A stretch of 64,000 nt of DNA from Ectothiorhodospira mobilis (GCF_016584115.1 NZ_NRSK01000001.1:167385-231384), one strand, 5' to 3'. Counted from the stretch's first letter, positions 27,930-35,544 are shown. Translations and numbers: made by a program. The notes: a model not told the origin generated them from the letters alone.

Positions 27930-29393
27930 TCAGCGTGTCCCAGGGGCGGCGGCGGGCACGGCCTGTCCCGCGTGGAAACGGGCCCAGGTGAGTCGGGGAT
28001 CCAGCCGCCCGTGGGGGCCCGGGGACCAGTGTCCGGCCTGTCCTTGCAGGACGGTCTCCCCGGTGCCGGCCCCGGGATGCAGGATCAGGGCAAGGGCGTC
28101 CATGCCCAGGGCCGTGAGCCGCGGCCAGGGGGAGCGGCCGATGGCGGCGGGGGGGGACCGCCGCCCGGCCAGGGCCGGGATGTCGGTGAAGCGGATGCCG
28201 TCCAGGTCCCCATCCCGCTGCGGGTCGGGAGACCGGGGGCGGATGCGGGAGGTGGCCAGCACCGGGGGATGCCGGGGGCGCACATAGTGCAGTTGCGGGC
28301 GGATCATGCGGGCCGCCGCGGCATCGGCCCCGAGAAAGAGGACATCCGTGCCATGCCCCAGACCCCGGCGCAGGAGATGCTGAAAGTCGGTGCGGTCCTC
28401 GTCATAGCGTTGGCTGGAGATGATGCGCCCACCCAGGGCCTGGAAACGGGAGGTGAAGGCCGCTTCCATGCGCCGACCCAGGGGGGTGTCGGGTACCAAC
28501 ACGAAGGCCCTGCGATGGCCGGCGGCGAAGGCGTGCCGCGCCACTTGGTCCGCCTCCCCCTCGGGGGGCAGGCCCAGCTGCAGCAGCGCCTCCGGGAATG
28601 GGGGCGCGGTTTCGGCGCGGTTCAGGGCCACCATCGGCAACGGCAGCTGCCCCTGTTGTGCAAAGGCCTGGACGCAGGGCCGCAGCAGGGGACCGATGAC
28701 CGCCTGCACCCCCTCCTGCATCGCCGCGCGATACTGCTCCAGGGCCCGCTGGGGGGATCCACCGGTGTCCAGAAAGCGTAACCGCGGCGCCCGGTGAGGC
28801 CCCAAGTCGTCCCGGGCGGCCTCGACCCCGTTTCGCACCGCCTGTCCCAGGCTTCGGTAACGCCCGCTCAGGGGCAGGAGCACCGCCACCTCCTGGGGCC
28901 GCGTTCCCCATACAGGCCCTGGACCAGGGCGCGGGGCAAAGGGGTTGGCCTGCGACGGGGAGGGCATCACGGCACTGGGCCGCTGGCCTTCTTCCAGTAC
29001 CCACAGGAGCCAGCGACGGGTCTCGGGATCCCCGGCAAATTCCAGCGCCACCTCCAGGATCTTTCGGGGCAGGGCATCCAGATGCCGGTGCATCTCGGCT
29101 TCCACCTGTCCGTGGTATTCCGGGATCTCCTGCCACAGGGTGTTCCAGCTGGACACCGCATCCAGGATGCGGCCCAGACGCAGTTCCGCGCGGGCGCGCA
29201 GGGAAAGGGTGCGCGCCCGCTGCGCCGGGGGCAGGGCGGCGGTATCCAGGGGGAGATGCCTCAGGGCCTGCAGGGGGGCATCCCGTGCCAGGGCCCGGCC
29301 CGCCGCCTCCAGGGCCGGGTCCACGTCCTCCTCCGGGGCGGCCAGGGCCGGCGGGGTCCCCCACAGGATCAGTAGCAGCAAGGCGATGAACAT
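27930..29393 (-). CDS. LpoA/LppC-like penicillin-binding protein activator
   Basis: A 487-residue exported protein. An N-terminal helical repeat region (about 25-185) precedes a periplasmic-binding-protein-like domain starting with VAVLLPLSGRYRSLGQAV and containing AVIGPLLRPCVQAFA and DVLFLGADAAAARMI. This is the LpoA layout; in E. coli LpoA is an outer-membrane lipoprotein that activates PBP1A from outside. Here the signal peptide (MFIALLLLILWGTPPALAA) lacks a lipobox cysteine, so it may be soluble in the periplasm, or the true start may differ. It is not in its usual context beside rsmI and yraN. Divergent from flgP. Confidence 0.8.
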   Translation of the reverse strand: MFIALLLLILWGTPPALAAPEEDVDPALEAAGRALARDAPLQALRHLPLDTAALPPAQRARTLSLRARAELRLGRILDAVSSWNTLWQEIPEYHGQVEAEMHRHLDALPRKILEVALEFAGDPETRRWLLWVLEEGQRPSAVMPSPSQANPFAPRPGPGPVWGTRPQEVAVLLPLSGRYRSLGQAVRNGVEAARDDLGPHRAPRLRFLDTGGSPQRALEQYRAAMQEGVQAVIGPLLRPCVQAFAQQGQLPLPMVALNRAETAPPFPEALLQLGLPPEGEADQVARHAFAAGHRRAFVLVPDTPLGRRMEAAFTSRFQALGGRIISSQRYDEDRTDFQHLLRRGLGHGTDVLFLGADAAAARMIRPQLHYVRPRHPPVLATSRIRPRSPDPQRDGDLDGIRFTDIPALAGRRSPPAAIGRSPWPRLTALGMDALALILHPGAGTGETVLQGQAGHWSPGPHGRLDPRLTWARFHAGQAVPAAAPGTR

Positions 29394-29560
29394 GATGTGG
29401 CTCAGTCTCCAGCGGGGTATATCGCGGGTCAATCCATGGGCGCGCTCAAGTCCCCGGGGGGGTGGCCGATACGGCCCGTGACGCGCTGCGCACCGCCCGG
29501 GAAGGGGCTCATCCGTGCGGGTCGCTGGAACACAAACCAAAAATACCAAGGACAACGATC

Positions 29561-30301
29561 ATGAAGATGCGCTCCTTTCTCCTGGTGCCGTTGGGGTTGA
29601 TGATGCTGACCACGGCCTGTGCCCATCAACATCACGGCCACGGCCACGGCCACGGCCATCATGGCCAACGCCATCATCACCCCGTGCAACCGAGGGTCGT
29701 GCAGCCCAGGCCCGTGCAACAGATCCACTACGAAGAAGAACACCTCCGGGTCAGCGGCCGGGGGGCCGTGGTACCGGACGTGACCCAGACCCAGGCCCAG
29801 CACAAGCTCATGGCCATGCGGGCCAGCCGCATGGACGCCTACCGGAATCTGGCCGAGCGGCTCTACGGCATCGAGCTGGAGGGCAGCACCACCGTGCGCC
29901 AGATGGCGGCCCGGCACGACACTGTGCGTTCCTTCATCAACCGTCATGTGGCGGGTGCCCGGGTGGTGGAGACGGTGCTCATGGATGACAATATCTACCA
30001 GACCACCCTGGAGCTGACGGTGGGACGGCGTTTTTACACCTGCGTCACCTATCCCTCCACCTGCAGCACCGTGCATGTGCCGGCCCCGACCCCGGTGCGG
30101 GCACCGGTCCCGGTCTCCCCGGTCTGTGAACAGACCCCCTGCCAGCAGCCCGTATCCGTGCCCCGGCCCGCCCCCCGGAACTGCGGCTCCAGCCCCTGCG
30201 AACGGCAGCCGGTCTACACCCGCTATCCGGAGCGCGCACCGCGCCAGGGCGCCTGTCCCTCCACGGACTGCGTCCACGCCCCCTACGAAACCTATCGCTG
30301 A
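29561..30301 (+). CDS. flgP: Flagellar assembly lipoprotein FlgP (LPP20 family)
   Basis: A 246-residue outer-membrane lipoprotein. The signal peptide ends LMMLTTAC (lipobox), followed by a His/Gly tract of about 20 residues. The LPP20 domain (about 60-165) carries AMRASRMDAYRNLAERLYG and VRSFINRHVAGARVVE. In Vibrio FlgP works with FlgO and FlgT at the flagellar H ring. The flgT gene follows 15 bp downstream. The C-terminal ~75 residues are Pro/Cys-rich with a repeated SxPCxxxP pattern, unlike typical FlgP. AAGGA precedes the ATG at 29561; an upstream in-frame ATG (29462) is ignored because it would bury the signal peptide. Confidence 0.82.
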   Translation: MKMRSFLLVPLGLMMLTTACAHQHHGHGHGHGHHGQRHHHPVQPRVVQPRPVQQIHYEEEHLRVSGRGAVVPDVTQTQAQHKLMAMRASRMDAYRNLAERLYGIELEGSTTVRQMAARHDTVRSFINRHVAGARVVETVLMDDNIYQTTLELTVGRRFYTCVTYPSTCSTVHVPAPTPVRAPVPVSPVCEQTPCQQPVSVPRPAPRNCGSSPCERQPVYTRYPERAPRQGACPSTDCVHAPYETYR

Positions 30302-30316
30302 TCGGGGACGAACACC

Positions 30317-31213
30317 ATGCGGGCCCTGCTGCTGCTGATCCTCCTGTGTCTGCCCGCGCTGGCGTCGGGCCAGTCCCTCTTTGCCGAGGGGCTGGCCCCG
30401 CTGGAGGGGCGGCCTCTGGGCCAGGCCCGCCGGGAGGCCGTCGAGGATGCCCTGTGGCACGCCTCGGCGCAGCTGGGGGTGACCATCCACGCCCATTCGG
30501 AGTCCCTGGATGGGCGGATCACCGCCGATGAGCCCCGCCTGGAGACCGGCGCCGAGATCTCCCGCTACGAGATCGTGGACGAATGGGAGGAGGGTGACCT
30601 CTACCGGGTGCAGATCCGGGTGGACGAGGCCCGGGCCCTGTGTGGTGAGGACATCCGCATCGGCGCCGTGCAGTTTCCCCTGGTGCGCCCCGCGCAGCAG
30701 CGGGCCGACGGGCTTCATGGCCTGGAGCGGGGCGTGCCCGATGCCCTGCTGCATCGCCTGTCCCTGATCCAGCGGGTGGAACCCCACCGGGCCCTGCAGG
30801 CCTTCTGGTTCGAACCCGGGGTGGCCGGACTGCCCCGTCCCCGCGCCGCCGAGGTGCGTCGCCGCGTGCAGGTCATCGCCCGGGAGATGGACGTGGACTA
30901 CCTGCTGGCCGGCACCATCGTGGACGTGGGCCACGAGAATCTGTCCCGTTGGGGGGGCTGGTTCCAGCGCCACCGGCGCCGCGCCGAGGTGGAGATCTAT
31001 CTCTTCAAGGGGGAGACGGGCGAATTGGTGCTGCAACGGCGCGTCTCCCGCCCCGTGGAGGGGGAGGTGCTGTTCGACGCACGGGTGGTGTTCGACAGCC
31101 ACCGTTTCCGGGCCTCCGATTACGGCCAGGGCTTTGAATGGGTGCTGGACCGGCTGGCCTGGCACGTGGCCACGCATCTTTCCTGTCTGGCCGGGGCCGA
31201 CCGCCGTCCCTGA
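30317..31213 (+). CDS. flgT: Flagellar H-ring protein FlgT
   Basis: A 298-residue periplasmic protein with a cleavable signal peptide (ALLLLILLCLPALASGQ). The FlgT N-terminal domain follows (EGLAPLEGRPLGQARREAVEDALWHAS, ISRYEIVDEWEEGDLYRVQIRV). The middle domain has IRIGAVQFPLVRPAQ, DVDYLLAGTIVDVG and EVEIYLFKGETGELVLQ. FlgT builds the H ring around the basal body. It is shorter than Vibrio FlgT (about 375), lacking most of the C-terminal domain. Paired with flgP, no other flagellar gene adjoins. Confidence 0.85.
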   Translation: MRALLLLILLCLPALASGQSLFAEGLAPLEGRPLGQARREAVEDALWHASAQLGVTIHAHSESLDGRITADEPRLETGAEISRYEIVDEWEEGDLYRVQIRVDEARALCGEDIRIGAVQFPLVRPAQQRADGLHGLERGVPDALLHRLSLIQRVEPHRALQAFWFEPGVAGLPRPRAAEVRRRVQVIAREMDVDYLLAGTIVDVGHENLSRWGGWFQRHRRRAEVEIYLFKGETGELVLQRRVSRPVEGEVLFDARVVFDSHRFRASDYGQGFEWVLDRLAWHVATHLSCLAGADRRP

Positions 31214-31264
31214 ATCCCCGGCCCGCCCTTGCCGCCCGTTGTAACGGCGTCCCGCGGATGAGGA

Positions 31265-31273
31265 TGGCATAAT
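31265..31273 (+). promoter_or_regulatory. Extended -10 upstream of the WGR/DUF429 pair
   Basis: TGG followed by CATAAT (31268-31273) forms an extended -10, about 85 bp before the TTG start of the WGR gene. No -35 is evident. Confidence 0.35.
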
Positions 31274-31359
31274 GTGCGTCACCCGCGGCGTCTTCGGGGG
31301 CCTCCCCGATGCCGTCGGGTCCTTGCGCCAAACCCCCGGACCCCCTCTGGAGACGCCCC

Positions 31360-31611
31360 TTGAGTCCCGTCCCCCAGGAAAGCATCGAACTCGTCAAGAC
31401 GGATCCGTCCCGCAACCAGCGCCGGGTCTACCGGGTGGCCCTGCGGGGCGATTTCTTCGATGCCGTGGTGCTGGTGCGGGAATGGGGGCGTCTGGACCAG
31501 CGGGGTGGACAGCAGCGCTGCGAGCCCTTCCCCGATCTCGCCACGGCCCGGGCCGCCATGGAACGCCTGGTACGGGAGAAGATGCGCCGCGGCTACCAGC
31601 CCCGATGGTGA
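31360..31611 (+). CDS. WGR-domain protein
   Basis: An 83-residue protein that is almost entirely a WGR domain, with the signature REWGRLDQRGGQQRCEPFPD and a C-terminal helix LATARAAMERLVREKMRRGY. WGR domains bind nucleic acids; eukaryotic versions sit in PARPs, while small stand-alone bacterial versions have no established function. The TTG at 31360 has a GGAG 7 bp upstream and a family-like length. An ATG at 31309 is in frame but has no ribosome-binding site. The 3' end overlaps the DUF429 gene by 7 bp, implying coupling. Confidence 0.78.
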   Translation: MSPVPQESIELVKTDPSRNQRRVYRVALRGDFFDAVVLVREWGRLDQRGGQQRCEPFPDLATARAAMERLVREKMRRGYQPRW

Positions 31612-32354
31612 CCGTCTCCCGGATCCCGGAGGCGACCGGCGCGGGAGGGTCGGTGGTGGCCGGGGTGGACGGTTGCCGCGGGCGCTGGTTGTGTGTCTGG
31701 GGGGACCCCGCCCGCCCGTCCGGGATGCGTGCGGCCCTGCTGGATACCCCCCATGCCCTGGAGCGCCTGCGGCCCCTGCCTGCGGTGGTGGGGGTGGATA
31801 TCCCCATCGGCCTGCCCGGGGACGCACCCCGGGAGGCGGATCGGGCCGCCCGGCGCCTGCTGGGGCGGCCCCGGGGCAGCAGCGTCTTTCCCGCCCCGTT
31901 GCGCTGCATGCTGCAGGCCCCGGATTATGCCACCGCCTGCCAGTTGGGCCGGGACCGTTGTGGACGGGCCCTCTCCCGCCAGAGCTGGAACATCCTGCCC
32001 CTGATCCGGGCCATGGATGCCTACCTGCTGGAGTGCCCGGCCCGGCCCGGCTGGGTGCAGGAGGTGCATCCGGAGCTGGGGTTTATGGTGTGGAACGACG
32101 GGGTCCCCATGGCCCGGGGCAAGAAGACTCCGCAGGGGCGTGCCGCCCGCCTTGGCCTGGTGGAGGCGGCCCTGCCAGGGGCCCTCTCCGCTGCCCGGGC
32201 CAGCCTGGGGGCGATGCACTGTCCCGGGGACGATCTTCTGGATGCCCTGGCCGCCTTTGGCATCGCGGCACGCATCGCCATGGGTCGGGCGCTGCGGTTA
32301 CCCGATCCCCCAGAGCGGGATGCCCTGGGCCTGCCCATGTGCATCACCTGCTGA
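31605..32354 (+). CDS. DUF429 family protein
   Basis: A 249-residue protein with the DUF429 pattern: VVAGVDGCRGRWLCVW near the N-terminus, a VVGVDIPIGLP strand-loop, SSVFPAPLR, LIRAMDAYL, QEVHPELGFM, GKKTPQGRAAR, and a C-terminal CPGDDLLDALAAFGIA. The repeated acidic residues in GVDGC, GVDIP and DDLLDA are arranged as in RNase H-like nucleases. That resemblance is inference; DUF429 has no assigned activity. It overlaps the WGR gene by 7 bp. Confidence 0.82.
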   Translation: MVTVSRIPEATGAGGSVVAGVDGCRGRWLCVWGDPARPSGMRAALLDTPHALERLRPLPAVVGVDIPIGLPGDAPREADRAARRLLGRPRGSSVFPAPLRCMLQAPDYATACQLGRDRCGRALSRQSWNILPLIRAMDAYLLECPARPGWVQEVHPELGFMVWNDGVPMARGKKTPQGRAARLGLVEAALPGALSAARASLGAMHCPGDDLLDALAAFGIAARIAMGRALRLPDPPERDALGLPMCITC

Positions 32355-32366
32355 GTGGGGGCACTT

Positions 32367-32590
32367 TCCACAGAATCTGTGGATAAGGTTGTGTGCAAAA
32401 TGTCCGAAACGCGCCGCAGACCCGACGGGACGCCGTTTCAAGACAAAATGATCATTTTTTGTCCAATCCCTTCCAAGTGATTGATTTTGGATTGATCCAT
32501 CGGGGTGTGAATCCCTTTGGGCATCAACTATTGACAGCCAGGGGCGGGTCCGTTCCGGCCCGGATGGGTCGATGGCGGCCTGGGGACATC
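32367..32590 (+). repeat. ~224-bp non-coding repeat, unit A
   Basis: The first of three similar units. It starts with the palindrome TCCACAG-AAT-CTGTGGA, whose right arm runs into TGTGGATAA (32378-32386, complement of the DnaA box TTATCCACA), followed by TGTGTGCAA (32390-32398). An AT-rich centre (about 32434-32495) is followed by TTGACA (32531-32536) and TGGGGACATC (32581-32590). No gene follows before unit B; the 188 bp between them shows no supported coding sequence. Confidence 0.7.
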
Positions 32591-32787
32591 TCGCGGCATC
32601 AGGCCTGGGTGGGCCGCAGCCTGGACGCAGTCAGGGACCCCGTTTCCAGCAACCGGCACATCGAGACTGATCCCCGGCCCCGGCGGCAGTGGTGGGGCAG
32701 GTCCGCCCCCCTGTTGCAGACCCATGTGGGGCGCGTGGCCTCGTCCCGGGGAATACGGCCCGCATCCGTGTTCCGGGCGTGGGCCTT

Positions 32788-33011
32788 TCCACAGAAACTG
32801 TGGATAAGTCTGTGGGCAACGTGTCTGCACACGGCGCAAGGCCGCGTCCTTCATGCACTTGAAACAGATTGATTAAAGAATAACCATCCCCTCCTAAGTC
32901 CTTGTTTTGATGAAAAAGGATCCAGGGGGAATGGGCCCTGCATGTCAAGTCTTGACAGATGGGGGCGTGTCATCGCCCCCATGTCCGGACCCGTGGAGAC
33001 CTGGGGAAATC
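32788..33011 (+). repeat. ~224-bp non-coding repeat, unit B (upstream of hcp)
   Basis: The second unit, same order and spacing as unit A: TCCACAG-AAA-CTGTGGA, TGTGGATAA at 32799-32807, TGTGGGCAA at 32811-32819, an AT-rich centre (about 32858-32925), the 15-bp palindrome TGTCAAGTCTTGACA at 32943-32957, and TGGGGAAATC at 33002-33011. A hairpin ATGGGGGCG/CGCCCCCAT (32959-32982) sits within it. It ends 150 bp before the hcp ATG and 72 bp before the FNR/DNR box. Confidence 0.72.
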
Positions 33012-33083
33012 CTTCTGTGCACGGCGGGTTGCCGGGGGATCTGGCCCGTGTACAGAACCCGGATACGGGGGGGAGGGGACGCC

Positions 33084-33097
33084 TTGATCCGGATCAA
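33084..33097 (+). promoter_or_regulatory. Perfect FNR/DNR box upstream of hcp
   Basis: TTGAT-CCGG-ATCAA exactly matches the FNR/DNR consensus, centred about 70 bp before the hcp ATG. That fits a class II site with a start near 33132. DNR, encoded just downstream, recognises the same motif in pseudomonads in response to NO. Confidence 0.75.
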
Positions 33098-33160
33098 GGC
33101 CACCCGGGGCCGCTCCCGGGAGACTGCGCCCCACAGTCAACGGCCCCCAGGAGTGCCCCC

Positions 33161-34456
33161 ATGTTCTGCAATCAATGTGAACAGACCTTCCGCCAGACCG
33201 CCTGTGTCACCGCCCCCGGCACCTGTGGCAAGGACGCGGACGTGCAGTCCCTGCAGGAACTGCTGCTCTACGGTCTCAAGGGCATGGCCGCCTATGCCCA
33301 TCACGCCCGCCGCCTGGGGGAGTCCGATGCCGGTGTGGCCGCCTTCATGGAGGAGGCCCTGTTCGCCACCATGACCAATGTCAACTTCGATCCGGACACC
33401 CTGCTGGAGCTGTGCATGGACTGCGGCCGGCAGAACCTGAAGGTGATGGAGATGCTGGACCGGGGCCATGTGAACCGCTTCGGCCGGCCCGAGCCGGCCA
33501 CCGTCACCGAGGGCACCCGCGCCGGTCCGGGCATTTTGGTGACGGGCCATGACCTGCTGGACCTTTGGGACCTGCTGCAGCAGGTGGAGGGCACGGACAT
33601 CCAGGTCTACACCCACGGTGAGATGCTGCCGGCCCACATGTATCCCCGACTGCACCAGCACCCCAACCTGGCCGGCCACTTCGGCGGCGCCTGGCAGAAC
33701 CAGAAGCGGGAGTTCGACCGTTTCCCCGGTGCGGTGCTGGGGACCACCAACTGCGTCCTCATCCCCCCCGAGAGCTACCGCGACCGCCTGTTCACCACCC
33801 GGGCCACCGCCGTGCCCCAGGGCCAGCGCATCACCGACGGGGACTTTACCCCGCTCATTGAGGCGGCCCGCCGCTGTGCCCCCTGCCAGGAGCAGGTGAC
33901 GGGGGAATCCACCGTGGGCTTTCACCACAGCGTGATCCTGGACCAGGCCCAGACCCTGCTGGATGCGGTCCACGCCGGCCGGATCCGCCGGTTCTTCGTC
34001 ATCGGTGGCTGCGACGGCGCCGCGAAGGGGCGCAACTACTTCAGCGAGTACGCCCGGGCCACGCCCCAGGACAGCTTCATCCTCACCCTGGGCTGCGGCA
34101 AATACCGCATCCGTGACCACGAGTACGGCAGCCACCTGGGCCTGCCGCGGCTGCTGGACATGGGCCAGTGCAACGATGCCTATGGGGCCATCCGCGTGGC
34201 CACCGCCCTGGCCGAGGCCCTGGACTGCAGCGTGAACGAACTGCCCCTGAGCCTGGTGATCAGCTGGTTCGAACAGAAGGCGGTGGCGGTGCTGCTCACC
34301 CTCCTGAGCCTGGACGTGAAGGGGATCACCCTGGGGCCCACCCCGCCGGCCTTCATCACCCCCAATGTCTTCGCCCTGCTGCAGGAGCGTTTTGATCTGC
34401 GCCTCACCGGTGACGACCCGGTGGGGGATGCCGCCCGGGCCGTGGGCGCGGCCTGA
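33161..34456 (+). CDS. hcp: Hybrid cluster protein (hydroxylamine reductase/NO-responsive), short class III-like form
   Basis: A 431-residue Hcp. The N-terminal Cys motif is C3-x2-C6-x8-C15-x6-C22, for the cubane cluster. Hybrid-cluster blocks are intact: VYTHGEMLPAHMYP, LGTTNCVLIPP, VIGGCDGAAKGRNYF, LTLGCGKYRI, DMGQCNDAYGAI and SLVISWFEQKAVAVLLTLLSL. Compared with the 550-residue E. coli protein, about 115 residues are missing right after TNVNFD, the deletion that defines class III Hcps. Hcp reduces NO or hydroxylamine under anoxia and can mediate protein S-nitrosylation. No hcr reductase gene adjoins. The frame is open upstream, but the ATG at 33161 gives the family N-terminus MFCNQCEQT. 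An FNR/DNR box precedes it. Confidence 0.93.
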   Translation: MFCNQCEQTFRQTACVTAPGTCGKDADVQSLQELLLYGLKGMAAYAHHARRLGESDAGVAAFMEEALFATMTNVNFDPDTLLELCMDCGRQNLKVMEMLDRGHVNRFGRPEPATVTEGTRAGPGILVTGHDLLDLWDLLQQVEGTDIQVYTHGEMLPAHMYPRLHQHPNLAGHFGGAWQNQKREFDRFPGAVLGTTNCVLIPPESYRDRLFTTRATAVPQGQRITDGDFTPLIEAARRCAPCQEQVTGESTVGFHHSVILDQAQTLLDAVHAGRIRRFFVIGGCDGAAKGRNYFSEYARATPQDSFILTLGCGKYRIRDHEYGSHLGLPRLLDMGQCNDAYGAIRVATALAEALDCSVNELPLSLVISWFEQKAVAVLLTLLSLDVKGITLGPTPPAFITPNVFALLQERFDLRLTGDDPVGDAARAVGAA

Positions 34457-34458
34457 GG

Positions 34459-34491
34459 GGATGGCCCCGGGGATCTGTCCCGGGGCCATCC
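34459..34491 (+). terminator. Hairpin after hcp
   Basis: GGATGGCCCCGGG (34459-34471) pairs perfectly over 13 bp with CCCGGGGCCATCC (34479-34491), 3 bp past the hcp stop. There is no T-tract, and the right arm merges into the start of repeat unit C. Confidence 0.55.
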
Positions 34492-34710
34492 ACAGAACCT
34501 GTGGAAAAGTCTGTGGGCAAAATGTAGGAAGCAGCCATAAACCCTGATCCTGCCGGGGCTCGTGACAGATTGGCCAAAAAATAATCAGTGCTCGTAACTT
34601 GCTGTTTTGACGAATATTAAATGCGGTCTGAAAAATCCGTATGTCAAGTCTTGACAGCGCCATGCCGCACGCATCCGGCGTGTGGACACCGCCGGGAAGC
34701 TGGGGAAATC
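34489..34710 (+). repeat. ~222-bp non-coding repeat, unit C (upstream of dnr)
   Basis: The third unit: TCCACAG-AAC-CTGTGGA, TGTGGAAAA at 34500-34508, TGTGGGCAA at 34512-34520, an AT-rich centre (about 34565-34640), TGTCAAGTCTTGACA at 34642-34656, and TGGGGAAATC at 34701-34710. Its start overlaps the hcp hairpin, and its end lies 95 bp before the dnr ATG. Confidence 0.72.
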
Positions 34711-34805
34711 CCGGTGGCGGTCCCCGGCCCGAAAGGCCACTGGATCTTGCGCATCCCGCGGAGAAAGACCAGCATCGTGAGCGATCGTGCAAACCGGCTC
34801 CCACC

Positions 34806-35471
34806 ATGACCCTGGAAGAACTGCAACGCCTGCACCTGTTCGAGCCCCTGTCCCGGGAACAACTGGCCCGGGTGCGGGACAGCCTGCGGGTGCGCCATTG
34901 CCGGGCCGGGGAGGCCCTGTTTGCCCAGGGGGACCCGGCCCCCCATTTCTTCTTCGTCAAGCGGGGCGCGGTGAAGCTCTATCTCCTCTCCCGGGATGGG
35001 GACGAGAAGGTGGTGGAGGTGATCCACGCGGATCAGCTCTTCGCCGAGGCGGTCATGTTCATGGACGAACGCCGCTATCCGGTGAACGCCACCCCACTGG
35101 TGGAGACGGAACTGGTGATTTTCGACAACGCCTGCTTTCTGCGGCTGCTGGAGGAGTCCCCCGGCCTGGCCTTCCAGCTCCTGGGGGCCCTGAGCCGGCG
35201 CATCCACGGCCTGCTCAGCCACATCGACGAGCTCACCCTGCACAATGCCACGCACCGCCTCGTGGCCTATCTCCTGGCCCATGGCGGCGGTGCCCCCGGG
35301 CGCGTCCAGCTCAGCGCCCCCAAACAGGTGATCGCGTCGCGTCTCTCCATGAAGCCCGAGACCCTGTCGCGCATCCTGGCCCGCCTGCGGGACCGGGGGC
35401 TGGTGCGTGTGAAAGGGGACACCCTGCACCTCCTGGACGAAGCGGGGCTGCGGGAGATGCTGCTCACCTGA
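34806..35471 (+). CDS. dnr: Crp/Fnr-family transcriptional regulator, DNR type
   Basis: A 221-residue regulator. The cyclic-nucleotide-like sensor domain starts LHLFEPLSREQL, the AEAVMFMDERRYPV segment matches Pseudomonas DNR closely, and the dimerisation helix is LSHIDELTLHNATHRLVAYLL. The C-terminal helix-turn-helix includes APKQVIASRLSMKPETLSRIL; its Glu and Ser/Arg fit recognition of TTGAT-N4-ATCAA. The N-terminal FNR Fe-S cysteines are absent, as in heme-based NO-sensing DNR. It sits next to hcp, whose promoter has that motif, so NO-dependent activation of hcp is likely. Upstream ATGs in frame lack support. Confidence 0.88.
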   Translation: MTLEELQRLHLFEPLSREQLARVRDSLRVRHCRAGEALFAQGDPAPHFFFVKRGAVKLYLLSRDGDEKVVEVIHADQLFAEAVMFMDERRYPVNATPLVETELVIFDNACFLRLLEESPGLAFQLLGALSRRIHGLLSHIDELTLHNATHRLVAYLLAHGGGAPGRVQLSAPKQVIASRLSMKPETLSRILARLRDRGLVRVKGDTLHLLDEAGLREMLLT

Positions 35472-35544
35472 TGCGGTGATCCGGTCGCACCGGGACCTCT
35501 TCCCCCAGTAGAATACCGGGGAAACGGTTCTTCTGGAGGACACC

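Noticed and set aside
32393..32872. Open frame of 159 codons between DUF429 and hcp
   Set aside because: It crosses repeat unit A and part of unit B, where the repeated DNA motifs explain the sequence. There is no ribosome-binding site and no similarity.
32952..32980. TTGACA of the repeat unit as a sigma-70 promoter
   Set aside because: At 16-18 bp only GC-rich sequence is found in all three units.
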